DNA from: Astragalus membranaceus
Lineage: Eukaryota; Streptophyta; Magnoliopsida; Fabales; Fabaceae
Direction: 5' to 3'
Assembly: GCA_039519185.1 (NCBI GenBank)
Contig: CM076848.1
Location: 30,299,917 to 30,363,916, forward strand
DNA: 64,000 bases
Positions 22,510 to 32,934 of this stretch are shown one piece after another (position 1 is the stretch's first letter; each line of letters starts with the position of its first letter). The notes beneath the pieces were generated by a model. That model ran no database searches. It was not told the DNA's origin and saw only the letters and a list, made by a program, of their open reading frames with translations. A program made the translations under genes and the position numbers.

Positions 22510-23702
22510 CACTACAAGAATTTCGTACATTTCCGGCGGCCAAAATCCGCCGGTAATGACCAAAATCCGCCGGTAATGGCCAAAATCGACGACATTACCG
22601 GCGGATTTTGTCCGCCGGAAATTCATCCGCAGGTAACGGTCACCGGCGGATTTTCCGTCGGAAAAATCCGCCGGTAATTATTTTTAAAAAAATTTTTAAA
22701 ATTTTTTTTTTTTAAAAATCCGCCGGTAATCACACAAAATCCGCCGGTAATCACCCGAAATCCGCCGGTAATTATTTAATTTTTTTTAAAAAAATGTTTT
22801 TTAAATACGTTAATTTAAAAAATTAATATTATTTAATTTTTTTGCTTTTTTAAATTTATTTCTTTTTTTAAATTCTTTTATTTTAATTTATTTATTTATT
22901 ATTTAATTTATTTCTTTTTTAAAATTCGTTTATTTAAAAAATTAATATTATTTTAATTATTTAATTATTTATGTGAAGAGATTGAGAAAAATAAAGTGTA
23001 TGTATGTGAGATTGAGAAGAAAATGTATAAATGTATAAATATGTGTGAAGATTTTGAGAAGAGATTGAGAATAAAGTGTATAAATGTGTGAAGATTTTGA
23101 GAAGAGATTGAGAAAAATGAAGTGTATGTATGTGAGAAGATTTGATAAGAGATTGAATGAGAATGAAGAAGAAAGAGGAAATAAAGATTTGAGAGAAATA
23201 TGAAAGAGAGATATGTAGAGAAATTTATGGAGATTGGAGAGTATGAAAAGGAAATAAAGAGTGAAATGAGAGAATGAGAAGAGTGTAGGAGAAAGTTGTA
23301 TTTATAGGAAATGAGAAAGAGTGTAGGAGAAAGAGTGTAAAAAAATTAAATAAATAATTTTTTAAAAATAATCCGCCGGAAATGGCTATTACCGGCGGAT
23401 TTTTAAAAATTTTTTTTATTATTTTTTTAAAAAAATCCGCCGGTAACGCACATTACCGGCGGATTACCGGCGGATTTTTTAAAAAAAATAATAAAAAAAA
23501 TTTTTAAAAATCCGCCGGTAATAGCCATTTCCGGCGGATTATTTTTAAAAAAAAAAAAAATTACGCAAAACAATTCCGCCGGTAACCCTCAAAATCCGCC
23601 GGTAATTTACCGGGGGATTAAATCCGCCGGTAACGCCCAAAATCCGCCGGTAATTTACTGGCGGATTTAATCCGCCCGGAAATGGGCGAAATTCTTGTAG
23701 TG
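22510..23702. mobile_element. CACTA-3: non-autonomous CACTA nested in CACTA-2
   Basis: Ends CACTACAAGAATTTCG (22510) and GCGAAATTCTTGTAGTG (to 23702) are inverted repeats. The 3-base duplication AAA lies at 22507-22509 and 23703-23705. Both ends are packed with TCCGCCGGTAAT motifs, the signature of the CACTA-1 family, not of its host CACTA-2. The interior (22980-23340) is GAGA-rich with no transposase, so it is a 1193-base deletion derivative. It sits upstream of the TNP2 gene. Confidence 0.93.
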
Positions 23703-23705
23703 AAA

Positions 23706-24250
23706 ATGCTTTGTTTGTTTGTTTGTTGTGATTGTTTCTTACACACTTCTAATAGTTTCATGCCTTTGTTTTCCTTCTCTATAACAAGTCTCTTTACTTG
23801 ATACTTCTTTTTCAGCTTGGTGGTGGTTATCTTTTTGGGCCTCCAGTGGGATTTGTTGCTGACTATATTGGCGCAACTGTTGGTGCAGGAGATTCCTTTT
23901 CCAAACAACAACAAGGTCTGATCGTCATTCAGAATACGAGTAAGAGCAAATTACTATTTGCTGTTTGCTATATGAGGTTTGTTTGCTGTTTGCAGTGAAA
24001 ATTACTGTTTGTTGTTTCATCTTAGCTAAGATTGCTAAATTGCTGTTTATTTGATCCAGATCTTGCTGTTTGCTGTTTCAGCTTAGCTAAGATTACTGAA
24101 AATTACTGTTTGTTACTGAATTACTGAATTACTGTTTGTTATTCATAGTTTGTTATTAATTACTGAATTACTGTTTGTTACTGAATTACTGAAAATTACT
24201 GAATTACTGAATTATTAGTTGCCTTAAATTGTCACATTGCTGCAACATCC
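23706..24250 (+). repeat. Direct repeat copy 1 (upstream of the TNP2 gene) carrying a captured exon
   Basis: From TTTGTTTGTTTGTTGTGATTG through the exon at 23816-23915 and TCTGATCGTCATTCAGAATA into ATTACTGTTTG-type low-complexity repeats. A second copy with only a few per cent differences over its first 300 bases lies at 27954-28535, just upstream of the second transposase gene. The two copies flank the TNP2 gene in the same orientation. Confidence 0.85.
23816..23915 (+). pseudogene. Captured exon of a SNARE-associated Golgi (TVP38/TMEM64-like) protein, copy 1
   Basis: A 100-base segment bounded by a good acceptor (TTCTTTTTCAG) and a possible donor (AAG then GTCTGA). It translates to LGGGYLFGPPVGFVADYIGA and on to TVGAG. 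From memory this matches the conserved glycine-rich membrane segment of the plant SNARE-associated Golgi/TVP38 family. No other exon of such a gene is present, so it is a gene fragment carried by the transposon. It might be spliced into the transposase transcript as a leader exon. Confidence 0.6.
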
Positions 24251-24522
24251 CACAGGCTATCAGTGGACCATTTAAGTCATTAGAAATAATATTGTTATAT
24301 ACACATGAGTAATGATCATGGTCTGCCTGTGTTACCAATCGTTGTTATAAATTATTATTACTAATGCATAACATTAAGTTTAATTAGTCCATTATATTGA
24401 CCGATCATTGTTATGATCATTGTTATGATCATGGTCTGCCTGTGTTACCAATCATTGTTATAAATTCTTCCCGATCTTAGTCCATTTTATTGATACTTGG
24501 TCTATTTTTTTGGAGCGTAGTC

Positions 24523-27500
24523 ATGAATCGTAGTTGGATGCAAATTAATCGTCTGAGTGATGAGTATGCGAAAGAAGTCGAAAAATTTATAAGTTTTGCT
24601 GAAGCAAATTTTCGCAAAACTGATGTTCCCAAAACTGATGTTCCTGAAACTGATGTAATTTATTCCCTCCCTTGTTGTAATTGTGTGAATCGGGCCCCAC
24701 AACGACCAAGTGTAATACGGGACCATCTCTTTGTTTATGGGATCTGTCCGAGTTATACCACATGGATGTGGCATGGTGAATCAACCGGCAACCCAAGTGT
24801 GTCCAAAAGTGAGAAAGTCGATGAAGATATGGATGATCGAATGGAGGATATGATATGTGACATTGGTCCTGAATCTTTTAAGCGAGCCCATGAATATGAT
24901 ACTTTGTGCAAAGACAAAGATCAACCTCTGTATTTGGGTTGCACAAAATACACACGGTTGTCTGCGTCGTTAAAATTGATCAATCTGAAGGCGATAAATG
25001 GGTGGACTGATAAGGCATTCACTGAATTGCTTGAGTTGTTGGAAGACATGCTTCCCATAGGTTACACATTGCCAAAACGTACGTATGATGTGAAGAAGAT
25101 ATTGTGTCCGATGGGTGTGGAGTATAAGAAAATACATGCATGTCCCAATGATTGCATATTGTATTGGAAAGACTTTGAGAATTTGCATAAGTGTCCTACG
25201 TGTAATTGGCAGTGCTACAAAGTGAAGTCAGGGTGAATCAAGTTGTGACGAAAACAACACAAAGGGTTCTCATGCGAAGGTTTTATGGTATCTTCCAATA
25301 ATACCTAGGTTCAAATGCTTGTTTGCTAATGCAAATGACGCGAAGAGCATTAGATGGCATGCAAATGAGAGGAAATGTGTAACATCTGGGATTTGGCCTT
25401 GGACCCCTAGATCAATTGGTTGTGGGAATGCATAGAGCATGTACTTGAGCCCCCAGGGTACATGGTTCGATTCCCACGGAAGGCAAAAACTCCACAGGGG
25501 GTGGAGAATGTCATGAGTGCATCGTGGGGGCCAAGGCCAAATCCCAGATGTTACAAAAAAAGGCGCCTTTTTTTGTAACAGCCTGGGCCATTTTCTTTCT
25601 AGTAGGCTACCCCAGAACTGTACATCATGACCTTCTCTACCCCTTGTAGAGTTTTTTCCTTTCGTGGGAATCGAACCATGTACCCTGGGGCTCAAGTACA
25701 TGCTCAATGCATTCCCACTACCAATTGATCTACTAGCTCAATTGGTAGTGGGAATGCATTGAGCATGTACTTGAGCCTCAGGGTACATGGTTTGATTCCC
25801 ACGGAAGGCAAAAACTCCGCAGGGGGGATGGAGAAGATCATGAGTGCACGCTGGACTAGGGCTAGGCCCCAAGACCGGGTGTTACAAAATGTGACGAACA
25901 GATTCGCCATCCGGCCGATTCTTTACAATGGAAAAAAGTTGATAATTTGTATCCGGATTTTGGCGCCGAGTCAAGAAATCTTAGGCTCGCAGTTGCTTCA
26001 GATGGTATGAATCCATTTGGTAACTTGAGTACGAATCATAGCTCGTGACCTGTTCTCCTTGTAATTTACAACCTATCTCCATGGTTGTGCATGAAGCGCA
26101 AATATGTGATGTTATCCATGATGATTTCTGGTCCGAGACAACCAGGTAATGACAAAGATGTTTACCTTAGTCCATTGATTGAAGACTTGAGAAAAATGTG
26201 GGATGAAGGCGTGGATGTGTTTGACGGGTATTGTAGTGAAACTTTCAAGCTGCGAGCCATGTTATTTTGCCCTATCAATGACTTTCCAGCATACGAAAAC
26301 TTGTCTGGGTATAGTGTCAAGGGGTATAAAGGTTGTCCTATTTGCGCAGAAGGCACGTGCCACCATCAACTCAAACATGGAAGGAAGACTGTTTACCTTG
26401 GGCATCAGAAATTTCTCAAACCTAATCACAGATATCGTAAATTGAAAAAAAGCTTTTAATGGGTGCCAAGAAAATGACATTGCTCCGAATGCCTTGACCG
26501 GAGAAGAAGTCTATCAAGTGGTTAACGACATCAAAGTTGTATTCGGAAAAAAGCAGAAGCAGTCCAAGGATAAAAGGTGAAATCGTGGCGATTCGTGGCA
26601 TCTTGCCGAAAGATGTCAGACATACCATAACTAGATTGTGCCTATTCTTCAATAGTATATGTGATAAAATCATCGACCCTCAAAAATTGGACGAGTTGGA
26701 AAATGAGGCTGCTATTATCTTGTGTCAGTTGGAGATGTTTTTTCCTCCCTCGTTCTTTGATATCATGGTTCATTTAATTGTTCATCTAGTTAGGGAGATT
26801 AGATTATGCGGCCCTGTTTATTTAAGGTGGATGTACCCAGTCGAGCGATACATGAAGATCTTGAAAGGGTATGTGAAGAACCAATATCGTCCTGAAGCAT
26901 CCATTGTCGAAAGGTATGTAACAGAAGAAGCTATTGGGTTTTGTTCAGACTACTTGTCAGAAGCGAAATCTGTAGGACTACCAAAGTCTCGTTATGCAGG
27001 GAGATGTCAAGGTAAAGGTACACATGGGCCGGCCACTAAGAGCATGGGTCGAGCTGAAGTGCTTCAAGCCCATTTGTATGTTTTGAATAACACAGATGAG
27101 GTATTACCTTACTTGTCTCATCATAAAGAGATAGTAAAGGCCAAAAATCCTCGAATGAATGAAAGATTGTTATTGAACGAGCATAACAACACATTCATAG
27201 ATTGGTTTAAATCAGAGATTAAGAAAGATGCGAGTGCCTCTAAGACTTTGATATGGTTAGCACATGACCCTTGCTTTAATGTCGTGTGTTGGAGCGGGTA
27301 CGACATAAATAAGTTTTCCTTTTACACAAAGTCGAAAGATGACAAAAGTACCATGCAAAACAGTGGAGTTATGGTCATGGCTTCCTCAATGCACTTATCT
27401 AGTTCTAAGGATACTAATCCCGTACTCGCATCCATTGCTTACTTTGGTGTCATTGAAGAGATTTGGGTACTTGATTACCGTAAATTTAAAGTGCCTCTTT

Positions 27501-27838
27501 TTAAATGCAAGTGGGTTAACAACAATAATGGTGTACGTACCGACGAAATGGGATTTACACTAGTGGACCTTGACAAAGTAAGTTATAATGATGACCCTTT
27601 CATCATGGCTGACCAAGCAAAACAAGTATTCTATGTCAAAGATCCTTCTAACAAAAAGTGGTCAGTGGTCCTACAAGGAAAAATAGGCAGTGATGAAAAT
27701 GAATATTCAAGTCTTGCAATTTCCGAAACACATTGTTTGTTAACACAAGTGCCTACTTTAGTTGATGACAATGAAGTTGACGATGAACATGCCACTCGCA
27801 ATGATCATAATGAAGGGATTTTATATGAAGGAGTTTAG
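24523..27838 (+). pseudogene. CACTA-2 TNP2-type transposase, decayed
   Basis: The start MNRSWMQINRLSDEY at 24523 opens the Transpos_assoc domain. The first frame stops at 25236, and the conserved KVLWYLPIIPRFK segment continues in another frame to 25379. There a 507-base SINE cluster interrupts the gene, and coding resumes at 25887. The Transposase_21 core (GPRQPGNDKDVYLSPLIEDL, then NDFPAYENLSGYS and CPIC) reads 26130-26459. After another frame break, 26537-27838 carries the DUF4218-like part (FPPSFFDIMVHLIVHL, YPVERYMKILKG) and the DUF4216-like part (YFGVIEEIWVLDY, then FKCKWV). In the family it is the catalytic subunit of cut-and-paste transposition. This copy has at least two frame breaks, a stop near 26048 and an insertion. 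Confidence 0.88.
25380..25886. mobile_element. Cluster of three tRNA-derived SINE-like copies, alternating orientation
   Basis: The insert is flanked by AAATGTG at 25373-25379 and 25887-25893, and removing it rejoins the transposase frame context. Copy 1 (+, about 25380-25560) has GGTTCGATTCCC and starts and ends with inverted TAACATCTGGGATTTGGCC. Copy 2 (-, about 25570-25735) and copy 3 (+, about 25736-25886) face each other and share CTCAATTGGTAG (box A like) and TTGATTCCCACGGAAGGC (box B like). Copies 1 and 2 meet tail to tail in a palindrome around AAAGGCGCCTTT at 25550-25580. Confidence 0.75.
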
Positions 27839-27953
27839 ATTTGTTCTTTTTTTTTTTGAATCTATGAAATTGTACTGTTGAACTTAATGACAATGATTGT
27901 TTGTTCGAAGGAATAGTGTAATGGAAAATTTTGGAATCTATGAAATTTTAATG

Positions 27954-28535
27954 ATTGTTTGTTTGTTTGTTGTGATTGTTTCTTACACACTTCTAATAGT
28001 TTCATGCCTTTGTTTTCCTTCTCTATAACAAGTCTCTTTACTTGATACTTCTTTTTCAGCTTGGTGGTGGTTATCTTTGCGGGCTTCCAGTGGGATTTGG
28101 TCCTGAATATATTGGCGCAACTGTTGGTGCAGGAGATTGCTTTTCCAAACAACAACAAGGTCTGATCGTCATTCAGAATACGAGTAAGAGCAAATTACTA
28201 TTTGCTGTTTGCCGTATGAGGTTTGTTTGCTGTTTGCAGTGAAAATTACTGTTTGTTGTTTCAGCTTAGCTAAGATTACTGAATTGCTGTTTGTTTGATC
28301 CAGATCTTGCTGTTTGCTGTTTCAGGTTAGCAAAGATTACTGAAAATTACTGTTTGTTACTGAATTACTGTTTGTTTTTCATACAAGTTGTTTGCTGTTT
28401 TCATACAAGCTGTTTTCATACAAGCTGTTTGCTGTTTTCATACAAGCTGTTTGCTGTTTGCTGAATTACTGTTTGCTATTTGTTGTACAACTGATTTATA
28501 CTAAATTACTGTTTGCTGTTTACTGTACAACTGAT
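27954..28535 (+). repeat. Direct repeat copy 2 (upstream of the TNPA-type gene) carrying the captured exon
   Basis: Matches 23706-24250 over the leader, exon and first downstream stretch, then diverges in the number of TTACTGTTTGCTG and CATACAAGCTG low-complexity units. It ends a few bases before the ATG at 28541. Confidence 0.85.
28060..28159 (+). pseudogene. Captured exon of a SNARE-associated Golgi-like protein, copy 2
   Basis: Same 100-base exon with the same splice-like edges as 23816-23915. The translation is LGGGYLCGLPVGFGPEYIGA and on. It retains Leu in GLPVGF where copy 1 has Pro, but has lost VAD, so the two copies decayed independently after duplication. Confidence 0.6.
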
Positions 28536-28540
28536 TTATC

Positions 28541-30053
28541 ATGGATGATTCCAGTGCCGACCCTCCAAAAAAGAAAACTAGACGTCCGACATCATTAAAA
28601 CGGTTCACTTCTTGGCTCCCAACTGGTCAAAAATATAGTGTGGCTATTGATAGTACAGGCAACCTTATTGGTCCGTATGGTAGCCAATTCAAGAACTATT
28701 TAGGGGTGGTTGTATGAACAAAAATCAGCATATTGCCCATGACCTGGAGTTACGTTGATGCCGAGACAAAAAGATTGCTTGAGATGATGTTAAGCAAACA
28801 TTTGATGTTCTCGACAATGAGGAATTCAAGAAGACTTGGATGTCTCATATCAATCTTTGCTGGAGACAATTCAAGACAGCTCTTACCAGCACATATGTCT
28901 ATGGCAATGGGGATAAAGACGGTGAAACAACTCCATGTCACAAGTATAGCAGCATATCTACCGAGACATGGGCCGCATTTGTAAAAAGTCGCATTACTGC
29001 GGAGTTTGTGGTATTGTTTTATTCACAAATATTTTCGTTTCTCAAACAATATTATGAATTTGTTATGTATGTGGTGGTGTTTGTTCTTTGTAACAGGCTA
29101 AGAGAGAATCTGCTCAGAATATTCAAAAAAGTAATAAATACAAACACACAATGGGGCGAGGCGGTTATAAAAAGTTGAAGAAGAATTTGAAGGAAGAACA
29201 AATTAAAAAAGTCAAGGAGGAGTCTGGTGATCCTGATTTGGCGGTGGAGCCAACATCTCCAAAGTGACCTGAGCTGTGGAAGGCTGGGCGCAAAGACAAG
29301 TCTGGATCTTATATATCCGAGGAGTCAGCATCAGTTGTATCTAAGATTGTAAGTAAAATTTTGGGTGGATCTAAGTTAAATAAAAGTATGCTTGGTATAA
29401 TTAATTAATTTTGTGTGGATCTAAGTTGTAGGACGAACTTACGGTTATGAGCAGCCAAGGATCTTTCGTTCCGCAAGGAAAGAATGATATTTTGACCGCT
29501 GCCATTGGAACACCTAAGCATCCTGGTCATTGTCGGGGAGCTGCAAAAGGTGTCGGGCTAAAGGAATACTTTGGAGGTGTGTCACGTTCTTGCTCCAGCA
29601 TCTCAGAATTCCAAAAAGCCGCGTTTATGAAAGAACTCATGGAGGGCGTGGAAGTGATGGTACAAGACTGAGTTCACAAGGCGTTGGAAGAGGTATATGT
29701 TAATATTAAGTTTTTAATTACTGGATTTGTTGTATTATTTGAATCAATTCATAAATACTAACTTAATTTATATGTATTTTTTAATTATTCAGCATTCCAT
29801 CTCATGTGGAGTAGGTCAAAATGCGGCTGTTCAGGTTCCCTCTCCCATGGCCACTGTTGGATCTAAGGCTAGCTGCTCACCATCTCATGTGGAGCCGGAG
29901 GAGGAGGAGGAGGACAAAATTGGTTGGCTGAGAGAGATCTTTTTGATTGCGTATGCTGATAAGAGACATGCCAGGATAAAGTTGGAGCATCAAAGACATG
30001 AGTGCTTTATCTTCTTCAAAGAGATCTTGGACATGGTTTCTGGTGAACAGTGA
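28541..30053 (+). pseudogene. CACTA-2 second gene (Transposase_24/TNPA-type), decayed, intron-containing
   Basis: Starts MDDSSADPPKKKTRR at 28541 with a basic Lys/Arg region, then LPTGQKYSVAID and TWSYVDAETK. Matching coding pieces lie in different frames: WMSHINLCWRQFK near 28835, an intron ending before 29098, KKLKKNLKEEQIKKVKEES near 29170, then GTPKHPGHCRGAAKGVGLKE at 29508-29567 and a final acidic/basic exon near 29880-30053. The GTP-HPG-RG--KGVGL motif is the hallmark of plant Transposase_24 proteins. In En/Spm-type elements the second product binds subterminal repeats and assists transposition. Frame breaks, including a stop at 29267, show decay. Confidence 0.75.
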
Positions 30054-30144
30054 CTTGAGATGAGCCACTTGAGCATATGGTGCACGTAAGTAGTAAAGTT
30101 TATTTCATTATGTAAATTTCTCGCGTTTCTAAATATATTTGTCA

Positions 30145-30300
30145 ATTTGATAGTTTTTCTACGTGCCAATAGATATCTGTATCGCCAATGTGTTGAAAGG
30201 GGTGCCGATGACTTGTATGGATTTGTGTGTCCACATAAGATGAACTTCAAAGGCGGTATGTCGACATGGATACTGTTTTTGAAAATATTCAACGGATATT
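30145..30300 (+). pseudogene. Possible fragment of the CACTA Ulp1-like (C48 peptidase) region
   Basis: A short frame with ANRYLYRQCVERGADDLYGF resembles the segment before the peptidase core in CACTA second genes (a DxYGF motif). It ends at the inner CACTA terminus at 30331, so no catalytic residue is present. The family resemblance is from memory and weak. Confidence 0.35.
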
Positions 30301-30330
30301 GGTTACTACCAATAAGGAAGTATATTTGCA

Positions 30331-32022
30331 CTAATGGAAAAAAGACATTAAAAAGCATCATTTAGCATCGGTTGTTTGAACAACCAATGTTAAAAGTATT
30401 GGCCTCAGACATTTAGCATCGATTGTATGGAATAACCGATGCTAAATGTCTAACGCAAATACATTTAGCATCGGGTGTTTAAACACCCGACGCTAAAGGT
30501 CAAGTTTTTTCAATTCTTCCATCGCATACACTCTTCGCATTCTCACTCTCACTCTCTGAACTGTCTCACTCTCTCAACGCTCTCGCTATCTCACTCTCTG
30601 GACCTCCATCGCCGTCACGATTCTTGGCTCGTCGTCACGATTCTTGGCTCGTCGTCACTCTCACTCTCCTAACTCTCTCACTCTCTGAACTCTCTCGCTC
30701 TCTGAACTCTCTCACACCCTTATTTCACTCACACATGGAACCCTAGCTAAATCTCTCTTAGTTTTCGCACGATTTTGCCTTCAGATTTCATTTTGAGGTT
30801 CGTTTCCCCCTTACTCTTTCTCTCTCGATTTAACCTTTTTATGTTAGTTTTCATTTCGATTTTTGCGCATTTCGCAGTTTTCGCACGTATTCGCATTATC
30901 TCCCTTACTCTTTTCCTTTAACCATTGTGTGCTCACTTTCAGAAACTGCACAAGCTTCCTTCGCGGTAAGTTTCCAAATCTTCGTTTTTCTCCTACTTTG
31001 TTCCTCATCACGTAAACCCTAAATTTCTAGCATTGTTAGTTCGAACGAGTAAACGAGGATACAAAGACGCTTTGAAGATATGTTGTTCTTGCGATTTGCT
31101 ATGTTGTGAGTGAGCATTCTACTCATTATGTATGTAACTGGAATGACTGTAAATAGGTTCTGGAATGACTGGAATTTGATTGGAATGATTCTGTAAACAA
31201 GTTGCACTTATAAAAAAACAAACATTTAGCATCGGTTATTCAATACAACCGATGCTAAATGTCTTTGTGAGAGACAATTAGCATCGGTTTTATTGAATAA
31301 TCGATGCTAAATGTGCTATATCCTTCTTGAAACAAACATTTAGTATCGGTTATTCAATACAACCGATGCTAAATGTCGCTCACAAAGACATTTAGCATAA
31401 GTTGTATTGAATAATCGATGCTAAATATGCTTCATACATCTTGAAACAAACATTTAGCATCGGTTATACAATACAACCGATGCTAAATGTCCTTGTGAGA
31501 GACATTTAGCATCGGTTGTATTGAATAACCGATGCTAAATGTGCTTCGTGCATCTTGAAACAAACATTTAGCATCGGTTATTCAATACAACCGATGCTAA
31601 ATGTGCTTTATCCATCTTGAAACAAATATTTAGCATCGGTTATTCAATACAACCGATGGTAAATGTCCTTGTGAGAGACATTTAGCATCGGTTGTATTGA
31701 ATAACCGATGCTAAATGTGCTTTATTCATCTTGAAACAAACAATTAACATCGGTTATTCAAAACAACCGATGCTAAATGTCTCTCACAAAGACATTTCGC
31801 ATCGGTTGTATTGAATAATCGATGCTAAATGGGTGTTTCAATACCACATTAGACGTTCATGAAACACATTTAGCATCGGTTATACAATACAACCGATGCT
31901 AAATGTGACATTTAGCCTCAGTTAAATAACCGATGTTAAATGTCCCGGGGATTTAGCATCGTCGGATAACCGATGCTAAATGTCCAAAACAACCGATGCT
32001 AAATGTCTTTTCTGCACTAGTG
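30331..32022 (+). mobile_element. Inner CACTA-2-family derivative sharing the outer 3' end
   Basis: At 30331 CACTAATGGAAAAAAGACAT, followed by TTAAAAAGCATCATTTAGC, closely parallels the outer 5' terminus at 19335, with subterminal repeats and its own leader (30510-30800). The only 3' terminus downstream is the outer one at 32022, and the trinucleotide before 30331 is TTG, not GCT. The block therefore is either a deletion derivative that recombined with the outer 3' end or a terminal duplication. The array at 31217-32022 contains over a dozen copies of TTTAGCATCGGTT in alternating orientation. Confidence 0.75.
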
Positions 32023-32219
32023 GCTTTTTTTGGGTTAACCCGGGTATCCACCGCACGGACATCAGTGACTAATCCCTCGCTCATTGTAGGTGCCTCGAGG
32101 GGCAGGACACCTGGCCCAGAGTTTTAATGCTGCTCCGTACCCATGGCTGGGATCGAACCCCCGACCCTTGGTTAAAGGGAGGTTCAGCCCCAACCGATGA
32201 ACCCCACGCTCTGGGTTTC
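32023..32219 (-). mobile_element. tRNA-derived SINE (family S1), minus orientation, split from its left duplication by CACTA-2
   Basis: Complement of the SINE at 16870-17065 (box B like GGGATCGAACCCCC as read on +), with the poly-T tail at 32025-32032. The right target duplication AACAACGCT is at 32220-32228. The matching left copy is now at 19326-19334, on the far side of CACTA-2. Confidence 0.9.
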
Positions 32220-32228
32220 AACAACGCT

Positions 32229-32444
32229 CTTTTTAAAATGAGCCTGTACAATAAGGAGAATTGCATGGTGTGAAAATTTTACCGACTAGTTGAACCAGGA
32301 ATTAGACTTGAATATAGTCCATATAAACTTGATAACCATGCTGCTCGAGAATTGGTCAAAAACTAGTGAATCGGTAAAAAAACCAGGCAAAAAATCGATT
32401 TCCTATGATCTAGAAAAATATCAAAATTTTCTTTTATCCTTATT
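32229..32444. other. AT-rich spacer, nothing recognised
   Basis: Short anonymous spacer between the SINE and the next MITE-like element. Confidence 0.5.
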
Positions 32445-32770
32445 TGAGTTAAATTATACTCTTTGTTCCTTATGTTTGTTTCAAGTTTCAATTTCGTCCC
32501 TTGAGTTGTATTTGTTTCAAATGTTGTCACTTATGTGTAAAGGTTACATCAATGTGACCTCAGATGTTTTAATATTATTTTAAAGTAGCTCCTTTTGTTA
32601 CAAAAATTATAGAAATGTGGTCCCTTTTTCAATAAGAGATGGGAAAAATGTACCATGCCGATATATTTCTGAAAACATAAGAGACTATTTTAAAACAAAA
32701 AATAAGACCAAAAGGAGCACATGGAACCCTTAAAAGTAAACATAAAATACCAAAAGTATAATTTAAAGGG
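32445..32770. mobile_element. MITE, probably MULE-derived
   Basis: The left end GAGTTAAATTATACTCTTTG and the complement of the right end CCTTTAAATTATACTTTTGG are imperfect inverted repeats of about 50 bases. The wording is like legume MULE-type elements that contain TTGGTCCC variants. I did not find a clean target duplication. Confidence 0.5.
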
Positions 32771-32934
32771 GAATTTAGAATCAATAGTATTGTCTAACGA
32801 ACAATGGCACAAACTAGTACAAATGCTCTCCCTACCCTAGAAAAGGACAAGCCAACAGTACCAAGCATTTAATGCATTTTTGCGCAATGAGAAAGCTACT
32901 TTTGAACACGATTCCTATCAACCTTGAAGAATCT

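Larger units (their letters stand above)
19335..32022 (+). mobile_element. CACTA-2: 12.7 kb CACTA element with two transposase-type genes
   Basis: Termini are CACTAGTGCAAA at 19335 and its inverted counterpart TGCACTAGTG ending at 32022. The 3-base duplication GCT lies at 19332-19334 and 32023-32025. Subterminal arrays of ACATTTAGCATCGGTT occupy both ends. A SINE's 9-base duplication, AACAACGCT, is split to 19326-19334 and 32220-32228, which independently proves that both ends belong to one insertion. It contains a leader, a foreign 1.5 kb insert, a nested CACTA, two captured exons, a TNP2-type gene, a TNPA-type gene and an inner copy of its own 5' end. Both genes are decayed, so the element is probably inactive by itself. 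Confidence 0.93.

Noticed and set aside
25270..25910. Apparent open frames in the TNP2 gap
   Set aside because: They read through the SINE cluster and are not transposase sequence.
31217..32022. CRISPR-like regularly spaced repeats
   Set aside because: The repeats alternate in orientation, have variable spacing and sit at a CACTA terminus in plant DNA; they are subterminal transposon repeats.
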